Below are positions 1-7,192 of a stretch of 15,411 nt of DNA, one piece after another. A program made the position numbers and the translations under genes. Each line of letters opens with the position of its first letter. Position 1 is the first letter of the stretch. Source of the stretch: Parcubacteria group bacterium GW2011_GWC1_41_7 (GTDB lineage Bacteria > Patescibacteriota > Minisyncoccia > UBA6257 > HR35); the NCBI GenBank assembly GCA_000997465.1, contig LCBW01000005.1, forward strand, positions 1 through 15,411, in the 5' to 3' direction. A model generated the notes under the pieces. The model had not been told where the DNA came from, made no database searches, and was given only the letters and a program-made list of their open reading frames with translations.

Positions 1-1223
1 TAAAAATAAGCGGCACTATTCAAGCACGTCCTGAAAAATTAGTTAATAAAAACATCCCGACTGGCGGCGTAGAATTGGTCATTGAAGAATTTGAAATTAT
101 TAGCATTTCGCAGGCCCCTCCTATTCCTTTAAACACCGACGGGTATGAAATCAATGAGGACTCGCGTTTACAGTGGAGATATCTTGATTTGCGAAGAAAT
201 CGCATGAAACAAAATATTCTCAAACGCAACGAAGCGATTCTTTTTTTGCGTAATTGGCTCAAAAACAAACAATTTGTTGAAATTGAAACCCCTATCTTGA
301 CAAAAACAACTCCCGAAGGAGCACGTGATTTCCTGGTTCCCTCTCGCCTCCAAAGAGGGAAATTTTATGCCCTTCCCCAGTCCCCCCAGCAATATAAGCA
401 ACTTTTAATGGTTGCTGGATTTGAGCGGTATTTTCAAATTGCCCGCTGTTTCCGAGATGAAGATCCGCGTGCAGATCGTGCATATGGGGAATTTACCCAG
501 CTTGATATGGAAATGTCTTTTGTGACCCAAGAAGATATTTTGCACCTTGCGGAAGAAATGTTTATCGCAATGATCAAAGAGGTATTCCCCGAAAAACATT
601 TTACTCAAACCCCCTGGCCCAGGCTTACACATAAGGAGGCGAAAGAGAAATACGGGTCAGACAAACCGGATATGCGAAAAAATAAGGATGACAAAGATGA
701 ACTTGCCTTTGCATGGGTGATCAACTTCCCACTCTTTACCGAGCAATCTGCAGAAGATTTTTATCATGGATCCGGAAAAGCAAAATTTGCGCCATCGCAT
801 CATATGTTTACCGCACCGCATCCAGATGACATCGCGCTTTTGGACTCTAATCCAATGAGTGTACGCGGCCTTCAGCACGACCTCGCATTAAATGGATTTG
901 AAGTAGGCGGCGGATCAATAAGAATTCATGATCCTAAAATTCAATCAAAGATATTTGACCTCATAGGATTTTCAGAAGAACAAAAAAAAGAATTTTTACA
1001 CATGCTGACCGCGTTTGAGTACGGCGTTCCTCCGCACGGCGGAATTGCCCCGGGAATTGACCGACTGCTTATGACGCTTTTAGGAGAACAATCAGTTCGC
1101 GAGGTCATTGCTTTCCCTGCCTCTTCGGGAGGAAAAACTGCCGCAATTGATGCGCCCTCATATGCCGCAAAGTCTCAACTTGATGAGCTGGGAATTGAAG
1201 TGAAAGAAAAAAAGGATAATTAA
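1..1223 (+). CDS. aspS: Aspartyl-tRNA synthetase, 5'-truncated by window edge
   Basis: Charges tRNA-Asp (or tRNA-Asn too, if non-discriminating) with aspartate in the cytoplasm. The frame is open from base 3, so the gene starts outside the window; the first Met codon, at 75, is internal. The N-terminal part reads like the end of the anticodon-binding OB domain (RPEKLVNKNIPTGGVEL). Class II motifs follow: the QSPQQYKQLLM flipping loop, motif 2 around FQIARCFRDEDPRADR, and motif 3 in PPHGGIAPGIDRLLM. Between YGSDKPDMR and WVINFPLF there are only about a dozen residues, where bacterial AspRS carries the roughly 130-residue GAD insertion, so that domain is absent. The C-terminus QLDELGIEV is family-typical. 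The stop overlaps the end of the convergent HD gene by 4 bp. Identity is secure; tRNA specificity is not visible. Confidence 0.97.
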   Translation, partial: KISGTIQARPEKLVNKNIPTGGVELVIEEFEIISISQAPPIPLNTDGYEINEDSRLQWRYLDLRRNRMKQNILKRNEAILFLRNWLKNKQFVEIETPILTKTTPEGARDFLVPSRLQRGKFYALPQSPQQYKQLLMVAGFERYFQIARCFRDEDPRADRAYGEFTQLDMEMSFVTQEDILHLAEEMFIAMIKEVFPEKHFTQTPWPRLTHKEAKEKYGSDKPDMRKNKDDKDELAFAWVINFPLFTEQSAEDFYHGSGKAKFAPSHHMFTAPHPDDIALLDSNPMSVRGLQHDLALNGFEVGGGSIRIHDPKIQSKIFDLIGFSEEQKKEFLHMLTAFEYGVPPHGGIAPGIDRLLMTLLGEQSVREVIAFPASSGGKTAAIDAPSYAAKSQLDELGIEVKEKKDN

Positions 1224-1870
1224 TTTCCTCTCCACTCTTTTAAAAATTCACTAAGATAAAATTTCATAAACGCATGGCGTGACTTTGCCATTTCTTTTGC
1301 AGTTTTTGTGTGCATACGATCTTTCAAAAGAAGCAATTTTTCATAAAAATGATTAATAGTTGTACCTGTTGATTTTTTATACTGTTGTTTTGTTTTGTGC
1401 TGCATTGGCTTTATACGAGGATCGTACATAGAATTTTTTTTGTAACCGCCGTAAGAAAATGTCCGTGCAATTCCAATTGCACCAATTGCATCCAACCTAT
1501 CGGCATCCTGCACGATTTTCCCCTCAAGAGCGCTCATGTGATCTTTAACCCCCTCTCCCTTGAATGAAAGATTTTTTATAATACCACAAACGCGCGAAGT
1601 CGTTTCCAAATCAATTTTTTTCGCGTGCAATATATTTTTAATTTTTTTAACCCCATCATCTTCCTTTCCTTTAAAAAATTTCCAATCAGCCACATCATGC
1701 AAAAGCGCCGCAAGTTCAATAACAAACAAGTCTCCACCTTCTTGCTTTTGAATTTTTCGAGAAAGCCTTAAAACCCGCTCAATATGAAACCAATCGTGTC
1801 CCGGATCATACGCTTCGGATTCTTTTTTGACAATTTTTGATATGGCGTCAATATTTTTTTTCTTTTCCAT
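1220..1870 (-). CDS. HD-domain phosphohydrolase (YedJ-like)
   Basis: Predicted metal-dependent HD-superfamily phosphohydrolase of 216 residues. The HD ligands are visible: His29 in HDWFHIERV, His58-Asp59 in LLHDVAD, and a later Asp in VQDADRLDAIGAIG (about 122). The pattern matches the YedJ type of stand-alone HD protein, whose members are thought to hydrolyse nucleotides or other phosphate esters; the substrate cannot be read from sequence. The Met at 1870 is chosen because a TATAAT box lies exactly 7 nt upstream, which puts the predicted transcript start at or next to the ATG. There is no Shine-Dalgarno. The gene converges on aspS with a 4-bp overlap. Composition is AT-rich like the host background. 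Confidence 0.85.
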   Translation of the reverse strand: MEKKKNIDAISKIVKKESEAYDPGHDWFHIERVLRLSRKIQKQEGGDLFVIELAALLHDVADWKFFKGKEDDGVKKIKNILHAKKIDLETTSRVCGIIKNLSFKGEGVKDHMSALEGKIVQDADRLDAIGAIGIARTFSYGGYKKNSMYDPRIKPMQHKTKQQYKKSTGTTINHFYEKLLLLKDRMHTKTAKEMAKSRHAFMKFYLSEFLKEWRGN

Positions 1871-1877
1871 TTATTTA

Positions 1878-1883
1878 ATTATA
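1878..1883 (-). promoter_or_regulatory. -10 box of HD gene, leaderless spacing
   Basis: A perfect TATAAT on the minus strand ends 7 nt before the ATG at 1870. With the usual 6-7 nt from -10 to transcript start, the mRNA would begin at the start codon. It directly follows the T run of the purM-side terminator. Confidence 0.6.
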
Positions 1884-1888
1884 GTATC

Positions 1889-1917
1889 AAAAAATGCGAC
1901 GCGCAGAGCGTGTCGCA
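1889..1917 (-). terminator. Rho-independent terminator downstream of purM
   Basis: On the minus strand the hairpin has arms TGCGAC-A-CGC and GCG-C-GTCGCA around a TCT loop and is followed by TTTTTT. It lies between the purM stop and the HD promoter, so it probably separates the two transcripts. Its stem-loop is a near copy of the one at 1948-1972. Confidence 0.65.
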
Positions 1918-1947
1918 AAACGCTGTCCTGAAGGGATTGCGTCGCCC

Positions 1948-1972
1948 TTGCGACGCGCAGAGCATGTCGCAA
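1948..1972 (-). repeat. Second copy of the purM 3' hairpin (REP-like)
   Basis: A 25-nt palindrome (arms TTGCGAC/GTCGCAA, inner GC/GC, TCT loop) nearly identical to the hairpin at 1895-1917. The bases before each copy also match loosely (ATCCTTCGGGG and ATCCCTTCAGG on the minus strand), so the unit looks like a tandem duplication of about 54 bp. This copy lacks the T run. A further GCGTCGC/GCGACGC inverted pair (about 1939-1956) overlaps it. Confidence 0.6.
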
Positions 1973-1991
1973 GACCCCGAAGGATCAGTCG

Positions 1992-3089
1992 CTATCGGAC
2001 TTGCAGGGTGTCTTCGGTGTACTCGATATCAAGCGGGTCAATGACCACACGCTTGGTCTCACTGCCGTCCTCGATGTGCCCCGCAACCAACGCGCTCATG
2101 CCGCACATTTCAGCGGCAGCCACCACGGTCTTACCCTTGCCCTTGCGGGTGTAGACCGCAAAGCCGCTTCCCATGTTCAAGTTGCCGTAGGCTTCTTGGA
2201 GCGTTACCGGCCCATGCTCCATCATGAAGTCGAACACCGGCTGAGGATCGGGGATGCTGTCGATGACGTAGCGGAAGTTGCCGCGCGCTCGCATAAGCTT
2301 GCGCCAGCCGTGACCCGTGATGTTCACGAGGTAGCTGACTGGAATCTCCCACCTGATCAGGCGACGCACCAACGACACGTAGATGACCGTTGGATCCAAG
2401 AGCGCGTCGCCATACGTACGACCGTCAGGCAGCAGCGTCAGATAGCCATCGGGGATGCTGTCCGCGATCTTTCGAGCCAGAGTCAGGCCATTGGCGTGAA
2501 TTCCAGAGCTCCCGATCAGAACGATCTCATCGCCTTCGTGGATATCGGGGTTAAAGGGCCTCTCAGTGAAGCCAAAGCAGGCACCCGACAAATCCACAGT
2601 GTCCGGGTTGACGATGCCTTTGAGAGTTGGCGTTTCACCGCCAGCCCAAATGCATCCGGATAGATCGCAGGCCCGCTTAGTTCCAGCAGCTAAGTCCATA
2701 GCACGATCTTGATCGCAGAACCAGTCGGAGTTGCCGCCTGCCACATACAGGCTAAAGGCAACCGGAAGCACCCCGAGGGTAATAAGGTCGTTGACGTTCA
2801 TGGCCACGTTGCACTGGGCAACATGATCGTAGTACGTCTTACCTGTGAGAGAGTACATCGCGTCAGCCACGACGTTCTTGGTCCCGAGTCCCTCGATGAC
2901 GAACCCAAGAAAGCCAAACGGTGTCTGCACCAAATAGGCGCTTTCTCCGCGGCTTGTTTCAACACCCTTCCAGCTTAGAGGCCACACGAGATTACTCTCT
3001 GTTGCGTGCCCCGCCAACTGGCACAGTCGTTTGAAAGGATCCATGGCGTCGTAGTTGACGCCGACCCCTTCATACGTCATGTCTTGCAT
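1992..3089 (-). CDS. purM: AIR synthase, PurM-type
   Basis: Phosphoribosylformylglycinamidine cyclo-ligase: closes the imidazole ring of 5-aminoimidazole ribonucleotide (FGAM + ATP to AIR) in purine synthesis. The 365 residues have the PurM fold order: GLGTK (67-71, family GxGTK), MNVNDLITLGVLP (97-109), GGET (150-153), GSSGIHANG (193-201) and NITGHG (256-261). Length fits the family. The ATG at 3089 is preceded by GGAAGGA with about 10 nt spacing, a fair Shine-Dalgarno. The gene is plainly GC-richer than its neighbours (line 2161-2220 counts 35 of 60 G/C against 21 of 60 for line 13621-13680) and uses many GC-ending codons. No other purine genes are present, so it stands alone. Transfer is likely but not proven. 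A PurM-related paralogue with another substrate is possible. Confidence 0.88.
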   Translation of the reverse strand: MQDMTYEGVGVNYDAMDPFKRLCQLAGHATESNLVWPLSWKGVETSRGESAYLVQTPFGFLGFVIEGLGTKNVVADAMYSLTGKTYYDHVAQCNVAMNVNDLITLGVLPVAFSLYVAGGNSDWFCDQDRAMDLAAGTKRACDLSGCIWAGGETPTLKGIVNPDTVDLSGACFGFTERPFNPDIHEGDEIVLIGSSGIHANGLTLARKIADSIPDGYLTLLPDGRTYGDALLDPTVIYVSLVRRLIRWEIPVSYLVNITGHGWRKLMRARGNFRYVIDSIPDPQPVFDFMMEHGPVTLQEAYGNLNMGSGFAVYTRKGKGKTVVAAAEMCGMSALVAGHIEDGSETKRVVIDPLDIEYTEDTLQVR

Positions 3090-3151
3090 AGCAGTTGTCC
3101 TTCCAAATGTAGTTGTGTACAGCAGTTGACAGTTACGCCAATGCTGAATAT

Positions 3152-3157
3152 ATTATA
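3152..3157 (-). promoter_or_regulatory. -10 box of purM
   Basis: TATAAT on the minus strand inside an AT-rich block, about 68 nt before the purM ATG. It implies a leader of roughly 55 nt that carries the GGAAGGA motif and two CAACTGCT copies about 30 nt apart, one of them directly before the ATG. This is unlike the near-leaderless AT-rich genes nearby. No convincing -35 was seen. Confidence 0.5.
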
Positions 3158-3184
3158 AATGTTTTAAAAAATAACTAAAATAAG

Positions 3185-3616
3185 CTATAAATCAAATGAA
3201 TAAAATTCGGCAATCTCACCTCCGTCATTTGTATAATAGCGATCATTGTAGCCGCATTTTCTAAATTTACATGCTGTAAATAAAAAGGGTGCATTTCCGC
3301 TCGATGGCGCTTCGGCCAATATACAACGCACCTGCATTTTTTTTGCTTCTTCCACTATGTGTAAAATAAGCTGCTTTGCAATTCCCTTGCGGCGCATTTC
3401 CGGCAGTATAAAAATATTTAAAATCCATGCAGTATTATTCCAAACGTATTTTTTTAAACCAGAAATACCGACAATTTTATTTTTGTCTTCGCATAAAAAA
3501 ATGAGGGTATCCTTTGACTCAATTTCTTTTTTATAATTTCGTGTTTCACCAAAATATTCATCGTTGATTTTTTGCAAATCAGATGCGTCTTCAACTGTCG
3601 CCTGACGAATATTCAT
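3185..3616 (-). CDS. GNAT-family N-acetyltransferase
   Basis: Predicted acetyl-CoA-dependent acetyltransferase of 143 residues. The GNAT core is clear: an N-terminal MNIRQATVEDASDL start typical of the fold, then motif A in the strand-loop-helix around ILNIFILPEMRRKGIAKQL (66-83), where RRKGIA forms the pyrophosphate-binding turn. A C-terminal ACKFRKCGYNDR segment matches the usual GF-x-x-x-G region. Substrate is unknown. The ATG lies 4 nt after the 3' end of tRNA-Gly, on the same strand, with no Shine-Dalgarno, so the gene probably depends on the tRNA transcript. RNase Z cleavage behind the tRNA would leave an mRNA with a 4-nt leader. Confidence 0.85.
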   Translation of the reverse strand: MNIRQATVEDASDLQKINDEYFGETRNYKKEIESKDTLIFLCEDKNKIVGISGLKKYVWNNTAWILNIFILPEMRRKGIAKQLILHIVEEAKKMQVRCILAEAPSSGNAPFLFTACKFRKCGYNDRYYTNDGGEIAEFYSFDL

Positions 3617-3620
3617 AATG

Positions 3621-3691
3621 TGCCCCCGACAGGAATTGAACCTGTATCTTAGCCTTCGGAGGGCTATGTTCTTCCTTTATACTACGAGGAC
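3621..3691 (-). tRNA. tRNA-Gly (anticodon UCC)
   Basis: A 71-nt cloverleaf: acceptor GTCCTCG/CGGGGGC with two G-U pairs, anticodon stem TAGCC/GGCTA around loop CTCCGAA giving UCC, T arm ACAGG/CCTGT with loop TTCAATT. The discriminator is A73 and CCA is not encoded (the DNA reads CAT). A TATAAT box lies at 3695-3700 on the same strand, a few bases before the 5' end. Confidence 0.93.
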
Positions 3692-3739
3692 TGTATTATA
3701 TAATTCCAACTTTATTTTTTAGTAAAGCTGAATTATCTG

Positions 3740-3811
3740 TGCCCCCGGGAAGAATCGAACTTCCATCGCGAGATCCGCAATCTCGTATTCTATCCGTTGA
3801 ACTACGGGGAC
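3740..3811 (-). tRNA. tRNA-Arg (anticodon GCG)
   Basis: A 72-nt cloverleaf: acceptor GTCCCCG/CGGGGGC, anticodon stem CGAGA/TCTCG around loop TTGCGGA giving GCG (reads CGC and CGU), T arm GGAAG/CTTCC with loop TTCGATT. A73 follows and CCA is not encoded. Most bacteria read these codons with an ACG anticodon edited to inosine by TadA, so GCG is unusual. A TATAAG sequence about 10 nt upstream may be the -10. Confidence 0.9.
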
Positions 3812-4083
3812 GGCAGCTTATATTTTTTCTCGCTCAAAGGCGATAAAGTTCGGAATATTAGTTCACTCGCTTTACAAAAATGCTCGGGTCTGGCTTAACG
3901 CGACTATCCTCATATTTTCTACTCGTTCACGTAATATTCAATCGTACTTTTCGCAATTTCACTACGAAAAAATAGTTGCTTTTATAAAAAATCCGTAACA
4001 ATTATATTTTAACACTTTTTTAAGGTCTTAAAGCCTTTGAATTTTAATCTATTTATAGCCTTTAACGTATAGTTCTTCACTTA
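3812..4083. other. Intergenic stretch, no gene recognised
   Basis: AT-rich DNA between tRNA-Arg and the end of the PD-(D/E)XK gene. No ORF of note, cloverleaf or terminator-like hairpin with a T run was seen. Motifs close to GAGTGAAC and GAACGAGT occur about 60 nt apart. It probably holds the tRNA promoter region and possibly the nuclease operon's 3' end. A small RNA cannot be ruled out by eye. Confidence 0.4.
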
Positions 4084-4881
4084 TCAAAGGTATCCAATTC
4101 CTTCTAAAATTTTGCGATTGTCCCACTCCCAAAGTCCTTTGCAGTGCACAAAACCTTGGAAATCTTTTTCAATATGATTTTCTTTGTCTTTGGGATCATC
4201 AAAATCAATTAGTTCCCATTCAGCTTCAATGTTCCCCCATTTATGCTCGCACGTTGCGCTTCCTTTTTCTGCTTTATCGCCCATAGAACGTAAGCGAAGT
4301 TTTGCAGTACATTTTTGACATTTACGAATTTGATTCACCCATAAAATATAGCGCTTTTCAACGTCTTTGTGAAGTAAGGTTTTATTTCCCTTCTCGTCAA
4401 GTACCCAAGGTTCTTCATTGAGCGCGTAGACATATGCGGCAGTCTGCAGTCGGTAATCATCGTACACTGACGCTGATGTTTTAATATCTAAAATAGAAAG
4501 GGTTCCATTAATTTCCGCGAGCATATCGAATGTTCCTGCGTACCGGTGAAGCGGGTGTCGAATCCTACGCTCAAGCCAATCTCCTTTCGTAAAAAAATTG
4601 TATTGCTGAAGGAATTCATCAAACGCTTGCTTTATCCCAATAAATTTTGGTGGAACCTTGACCGGCTTCCCAACAACCAATTTTTCAAATAGCTCATGCA
4701 CTTCAGTTCCCTCAGCTGCTGCTTTTTTCTTTTTTTCTTCCGCCTCTTTGTAGGATGCGGCTTTTGCATAAAAATAATAAAGCGCTGGCTTGCTTTTTGT
4801 TTGAATAATTGAAGTCACGCGCGGATACCACATCCCATCAATCATATATCCGCTTGTTTTTTTGAAATAATCAATGTTCAT
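4084..4881 (-). CDS. PD-(D/E)XK nuclease, RecB/Cas4-like, with Cys/His cluster
   Basis: Predicted DNA nuclease of 265 residues. RecB-type motifs appear in order: His62 in GTEVHELFE, Glu104, GTFDMLAE with Asp119, LDIKTS with Asp132 and Lys134, and the Q-x3-Y helix motif at Gln146/Tyr150. This is a complete set of catalytic residues. After the core comes CQKC (188-191), then Cys211 and His213, a possible zinc site inserted before the last strands; it is not the four-Cys iron-sulphur layout of Cas4. The ATG overlaps the TGA of the upstream exonuclease gene (ATGA), so the two are translationally coupled and probably act together. No helicase, Cas or phage gene is nearby. Role inferred: DNA end processing, repair or defence. 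Confidence 0.82.
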   Translation of the reverse strand: MNIDYFKKTSGYMIDGMWYPRVTSIIQTKSKPALYYFYAKAASYKEAEEKKKKAAAEGTEVHELFEKLVVGKPVKVPPKFIGIKQAFDEFLQQYNFFTKGDWLERRIRHPLHRYAGTFDMLAEINGTLSILDIKTSASVYDDYRLQTAAYVYALNEEPWVLDEKGNKTLLHKDVEKRYILWVNQIRKCQKCTAKLRLRSMGDKAEKGSATCEHKWGNIEAEWELIDFDDPKDKENHIEKDFQGFVHCKGLWEWDNRKILEGIGYL

Positions 4882-5648
4882 CTATCATATGAAAAATCTA
4901 AATATTTTTTCCATATGTCATACAGCTGTGCCGTTGCCAAAACATCTCGCATACAATACGCTCCAATTTCACCTAATTTTCCAGCATAAAAATATTCACT
5001 TACCTTACTTCCATCTATATCGTTTTTGGGAGTTTCGATACCAAATCCCGTGCACGCGCTATGCAGACTTACTCCGTCAAGTGAACCATAGAATGAAAGA
5101 AGTGGGTATAAATCAGCATGCTTATAATGCTTAATTAAATTTACTGACGGCTTAATATGATGCGCGGCTGAGCGAACCATGATATATGGTAAATCAAACC
5201 GTCCGCCGTAAAAACTTATTACCTCTGACGCCGCATAGACAATTCTCCAAAATTCTGCAAGTATCTCGGCCTCCGATGCAAAGATAACAGCACATGCAGG
5301 ACCATGTTTTAACACACTATCCTTAATTACTTCTTCATCTATAGTATCACTTTTCAAAAGCAACAACACGTTCTTTTTGATCTCAAAATCATGCAATCCA
5401 ATTGCAATCACTTGCCCTAAATAAGGGTTCAAACCAAGGCTCGTATCAATTTCCCTTATAATCATAGAAGAATCGGATTCGGCCGATTTTGCGGGGTCTA
5501 TGTGTTGCTGCGGTAACGATACCCCGAGTTTTTTCGATACTTTTTTGATAAGCGATGATTTTGTATATTCATCTAAATCATCAAACCGTTTTCCAGCGGT
5601 TTCAATGTCAAAAACAATGCGTGATTTTGGCGGAAAAAAATCATTCAT
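4878..5648 (-). CDS. DEDDy 3'-5' exonuclease, PolB-exonuclease-like
   Basis: Predicted 3'-5' exonuclease of the RNase H fold, 256 residues. Exo I is FDIET (Asp14, Glu16), Exo II is SFYGGRFDLPY (Asp152), Exo III is YCMRD (Tyr231, Asp235), which gives a complete DEDDy set. The layout resembles the free-standing exonuclease domain related to B-family DNA polymerases, not DnaQ. No polymerase domain follows. It is the first gene of a two-gene operon with the PD-(D/E)XK nuclease (4-nt overlap) and is divergent from def. A TATAAT box lies 9 nt before the ATG, so the leader is about 2 nt. RNA rather than DNA as substrate is possible. Confidence 0.83.
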   Translation of the reverse strand: MNDFFPPKSRIVFDIETAGKRFDDLDEYTKSSLIKKVSKKLGVSLPQQHIDPAKSAESDSSMIIREIDTSLGLNPYLGQVIAIGLHDFEIKKNVLLLLKSDTIDEEVIKDSVLKHGPACAVIFASEAEILAEFWRIVYAASEVISFYGGRFDLPYIMVRSAAHHIKPSVNLIKHYKHADLYPLLSFYGSLDGVSLHSACTGFGIETPKNDIDGSKVSEYFYAGKLGEIGAYCMRDVLATAQLYDIWKKYLDFSYDR

Positions 5649-5657
5649 ACTGATTCA

Positions 5658-5663
5658 ATTATA
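5658..5663 (-). promoter_or_regulatory. -10 box of the nuclease operon
   Basis: TATAAT on the minus strand, 9 nt from the exonuclease ATG at 5648. It lies in the 35-bp gap shared with divergent def, so the two transcripts start back to back. For def no clear -10 or Shine-Dalgarno was found; AATAAT at 5666-5671 is the best guess. Confidence 0.55.
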
Positions 5664-5683
5664 CCAATAATCAGAGACGAAAA

Positions 5684-6166
5684 ATGGATATTGTACATGA
5701 TCCGGATGAAATTTTGAGAAAAAAACTCTCTCCGGTTACAAAATTTAACGCATCACTTCGAAAAATCGTAGACGAGATGAAAAAATCCATGATTGCTCAT
5801 GAGGGTGTTGGATTGTCCGCAAATCAAGTAGGGCTTGATATGTCTCTTTTTATCGCTCGGCCAAAAGAAAAATTTTATGTATTTGTAAATCCTCATGTTG
5901 AACTTTTTGAGGAAACCGATCTTAAAGAGGAAGGCTGCTTAAGTATCCCCGGAACCTGGGGTATTACTCGGCGCGCAAAGAAAGTACGCATTACCTACCA
6001 AAATCTTGAGGGTAAAAAACGAATACTCTCTACCGAGGGGTTTCTTGCGCATATTATTCAGCACGAATATGATCATATCAATGGTACCCTCTTTACCGAC
6101 AATGCCCTTGAACTTTTAGATGTTCCAGTAAATCAAGAAGAATCGAATGAAAAAAACGCGAACTAA
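5684..6166 (+). CDS. def: Peptide deformylase
   Basis: Removes the formyl group from the N-terminal Met of new proteins at the ribosome exit. All three family motifs are present: GVGLSANQ (41-48), EGCLS (83-87, metal ligand Cys85) and QHEYDH (126-131, ligands His127 and His131, catalytic Glu128). The 160-residue length is typical. Motif I has Ser-Ala-Asn where many enzymes have Ala-Ala-x. It forms a two-gene operon with fmt, 9 nt apart, so the enzymes that add and remove the formyl group are made together. The start at 5684 fits the family N-terminus and has no Shine-Dalgarno. Confidence 0.96.
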   Translation: MDIVHDPDEILRKKLSPVTKFNASLRKIVDEMKKSMIAHEGVGLSANQVGLDMSLFIARPKEKFYVFVNPHVELFEETDLKEEGCLSIPGTWGITRRAKKVRITYQNLEGKKRILSTEGFLAHIIQHEYDHINGTLFTDNALELLDVPVNQEESNEKNAN

Positions 6167-6175
6167 ATTTATGAT

Positions 6176-7135
6176 ATGCCCAAAAAACTAAGCTTCTGTT
6201 TTTTTGCTTCAAGTCCTTTTGGACTTTGGGCACTGAAAACTGTTGTGAAAGCATATAAACCCGCTCTTATTGTCACGCTTCCGGCAAAACCGGCTGGCAG
6301 AGGGTTAAAATTACAACAGAGCGAAGTTTCACTTTTTGCGCAAAAAGAAAAAATTCCCTGTCTTGAAATAGGATCACACGCTGAATTTCAAAAATTAGAA
6401 GGGCTTTCTTTCAATTTTGGACTTATTGCGGGGTATGGAAAAATAATCCCTGAATCAGTTTTTCCGCTTTTCAAAAAAGGCCTGCTTAATCTTCATCCAT
6501 CCCTACTGCCAAAATTTAGAGGCGCAAATCCTATTCGAGAAACTATTCTTGCAGGAGAACAAGAAACTGGTGCAACATTTTTCATCATTGACGCGCTTGT
6601 TGATCATGGGCCCCTACTTGCCCAAGAAAAAATACACTTGAACGAAAAAGAAACAGCCGCCGATCTTGAGATGAAATTGGGGCAATGCGCAGGAAACCTT
6701 TTTAATAAAAATATTGAAGCATATTTGAGCGGAGATATAGTGCCGCACGCCCAAGATGAAAAAGAGGTAACGCTCACAAAAAAAGTTGAAAAACTTGATG
6801 GCCTACTTTCAATAGATGGGCCGTACGAGCTATGGGATCGTAAAATAAGAGCGCTTGCCGGGTGGCCCGGAACTTTTATAAAAATGAATATAAAAGGAAG
6901 CGAAAGGCTCGTAAAAATATTTTCTATTGAAAAGTTACGCACCACTGACATTGACCCTAAAAATAGAAATACAACAGTAGGCACATTTTTCCAACACCGA
7001 AAAGAACTCGCGCTCCAGCTTACTGATGCTGCATTAGTTATTCACGATATCCAACTTCAAGATAAAAAACGTATGAATTCAAAAGAATTCCTCAACGGAT
7101 ATTGTATCGCAGATCTGAAAATAGTACATTTTTAA
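6176..7135 (+). CDS. fmt: Methionyl-tRNA formyltransferase
   Basis: Transfers a formyl group from 10-formyltetrahydrofolate to Met-tRNA(fMet). The N-terminal Rossmann-like domain carries the catalytic triad: Asn105 and His107 in LNLHPSLLPKFRGANPI, and Asp143 in ALVDHGPLL. GYGKIIP (86-92) is also conserved. A C-terminal OB-like domain follows from about residue 200, with KIRALAGWPGTF matching the family's RA-x-x-PWPGA-x-T region. At 319 residues it is close to full length. It follows def by 9 nt. No Shine-Dalgarno is seen before the ATG. It shows that this organism uses formyl-Met initiation even though its rRNA lacks an anti-SD. Confidence 0.96.
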   Translation: MPKKLSFCFFASSPFGLWALKTVVKAYKPALIVTLPAKPAGRGLKLQQSEVSLFAQKEKIPCLEIGSHAEFQKLEGLSFNFGLIAGYGKIIPESVFPLFKKGLLNLHPSLLPKFRGANPIRETILAGEQETGATFFIIDALVDHGPLLAQEKIHLNEKETAADLEMKLGQCAGNLFNKNIEAYLSGDIVPHAQDEKEVTLTKKVEKLDGLLSIDGPYELWDRKIRALAGWPGTFIKMNIKGSERLVKIFSIEKLRTTDIDPKNRNTTVGTFFQHRKELALQLTDAALVIHDIQLQDKKRMNSKEFLNGYCIADLKIVHF

Positions 7136-7152
7136 ACAAAACGAGAAAGATT

Positions 7153-7188
7153 TATACTAAATGTAGCGCTCAAACAGGAAGGAGGTGA
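7153..7188 (+). promoter_or_regulatory. Promoter and strong Shine-Dalgarno of the 7193 gene
   Basis: TATACT at 7153-7158 is a good -10, 40 nt before the GTG. The leader of about 28 nt carries AAGGAGGTGA (7179-7188), with the GGAGG core ending 7 nt before the start. This is a textbook SD, although the 16S gene in this window has no matching anti-SD. The SD decides the GTG start. Confidence 0.7.
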
Positions 7189-7192
7189 TACA

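Noticed and set aside
1894..2663. Plus-strand ORFs opposite purM, including a 220-codon frame
   Set aside because: They read the REP-like hairpins and the antisense of a well-supported GC-rich purM; such long antisense frames are expected in GC-rich coding DNA. No SD or family motif.
3692..4083. tmRNA or other known structured RNA upstream of the tRNAs
   Set aside because: No tRNA-Ala-like ends, tag frame or recognised conserved motif could be found; left as unexplained intergenic DNA.
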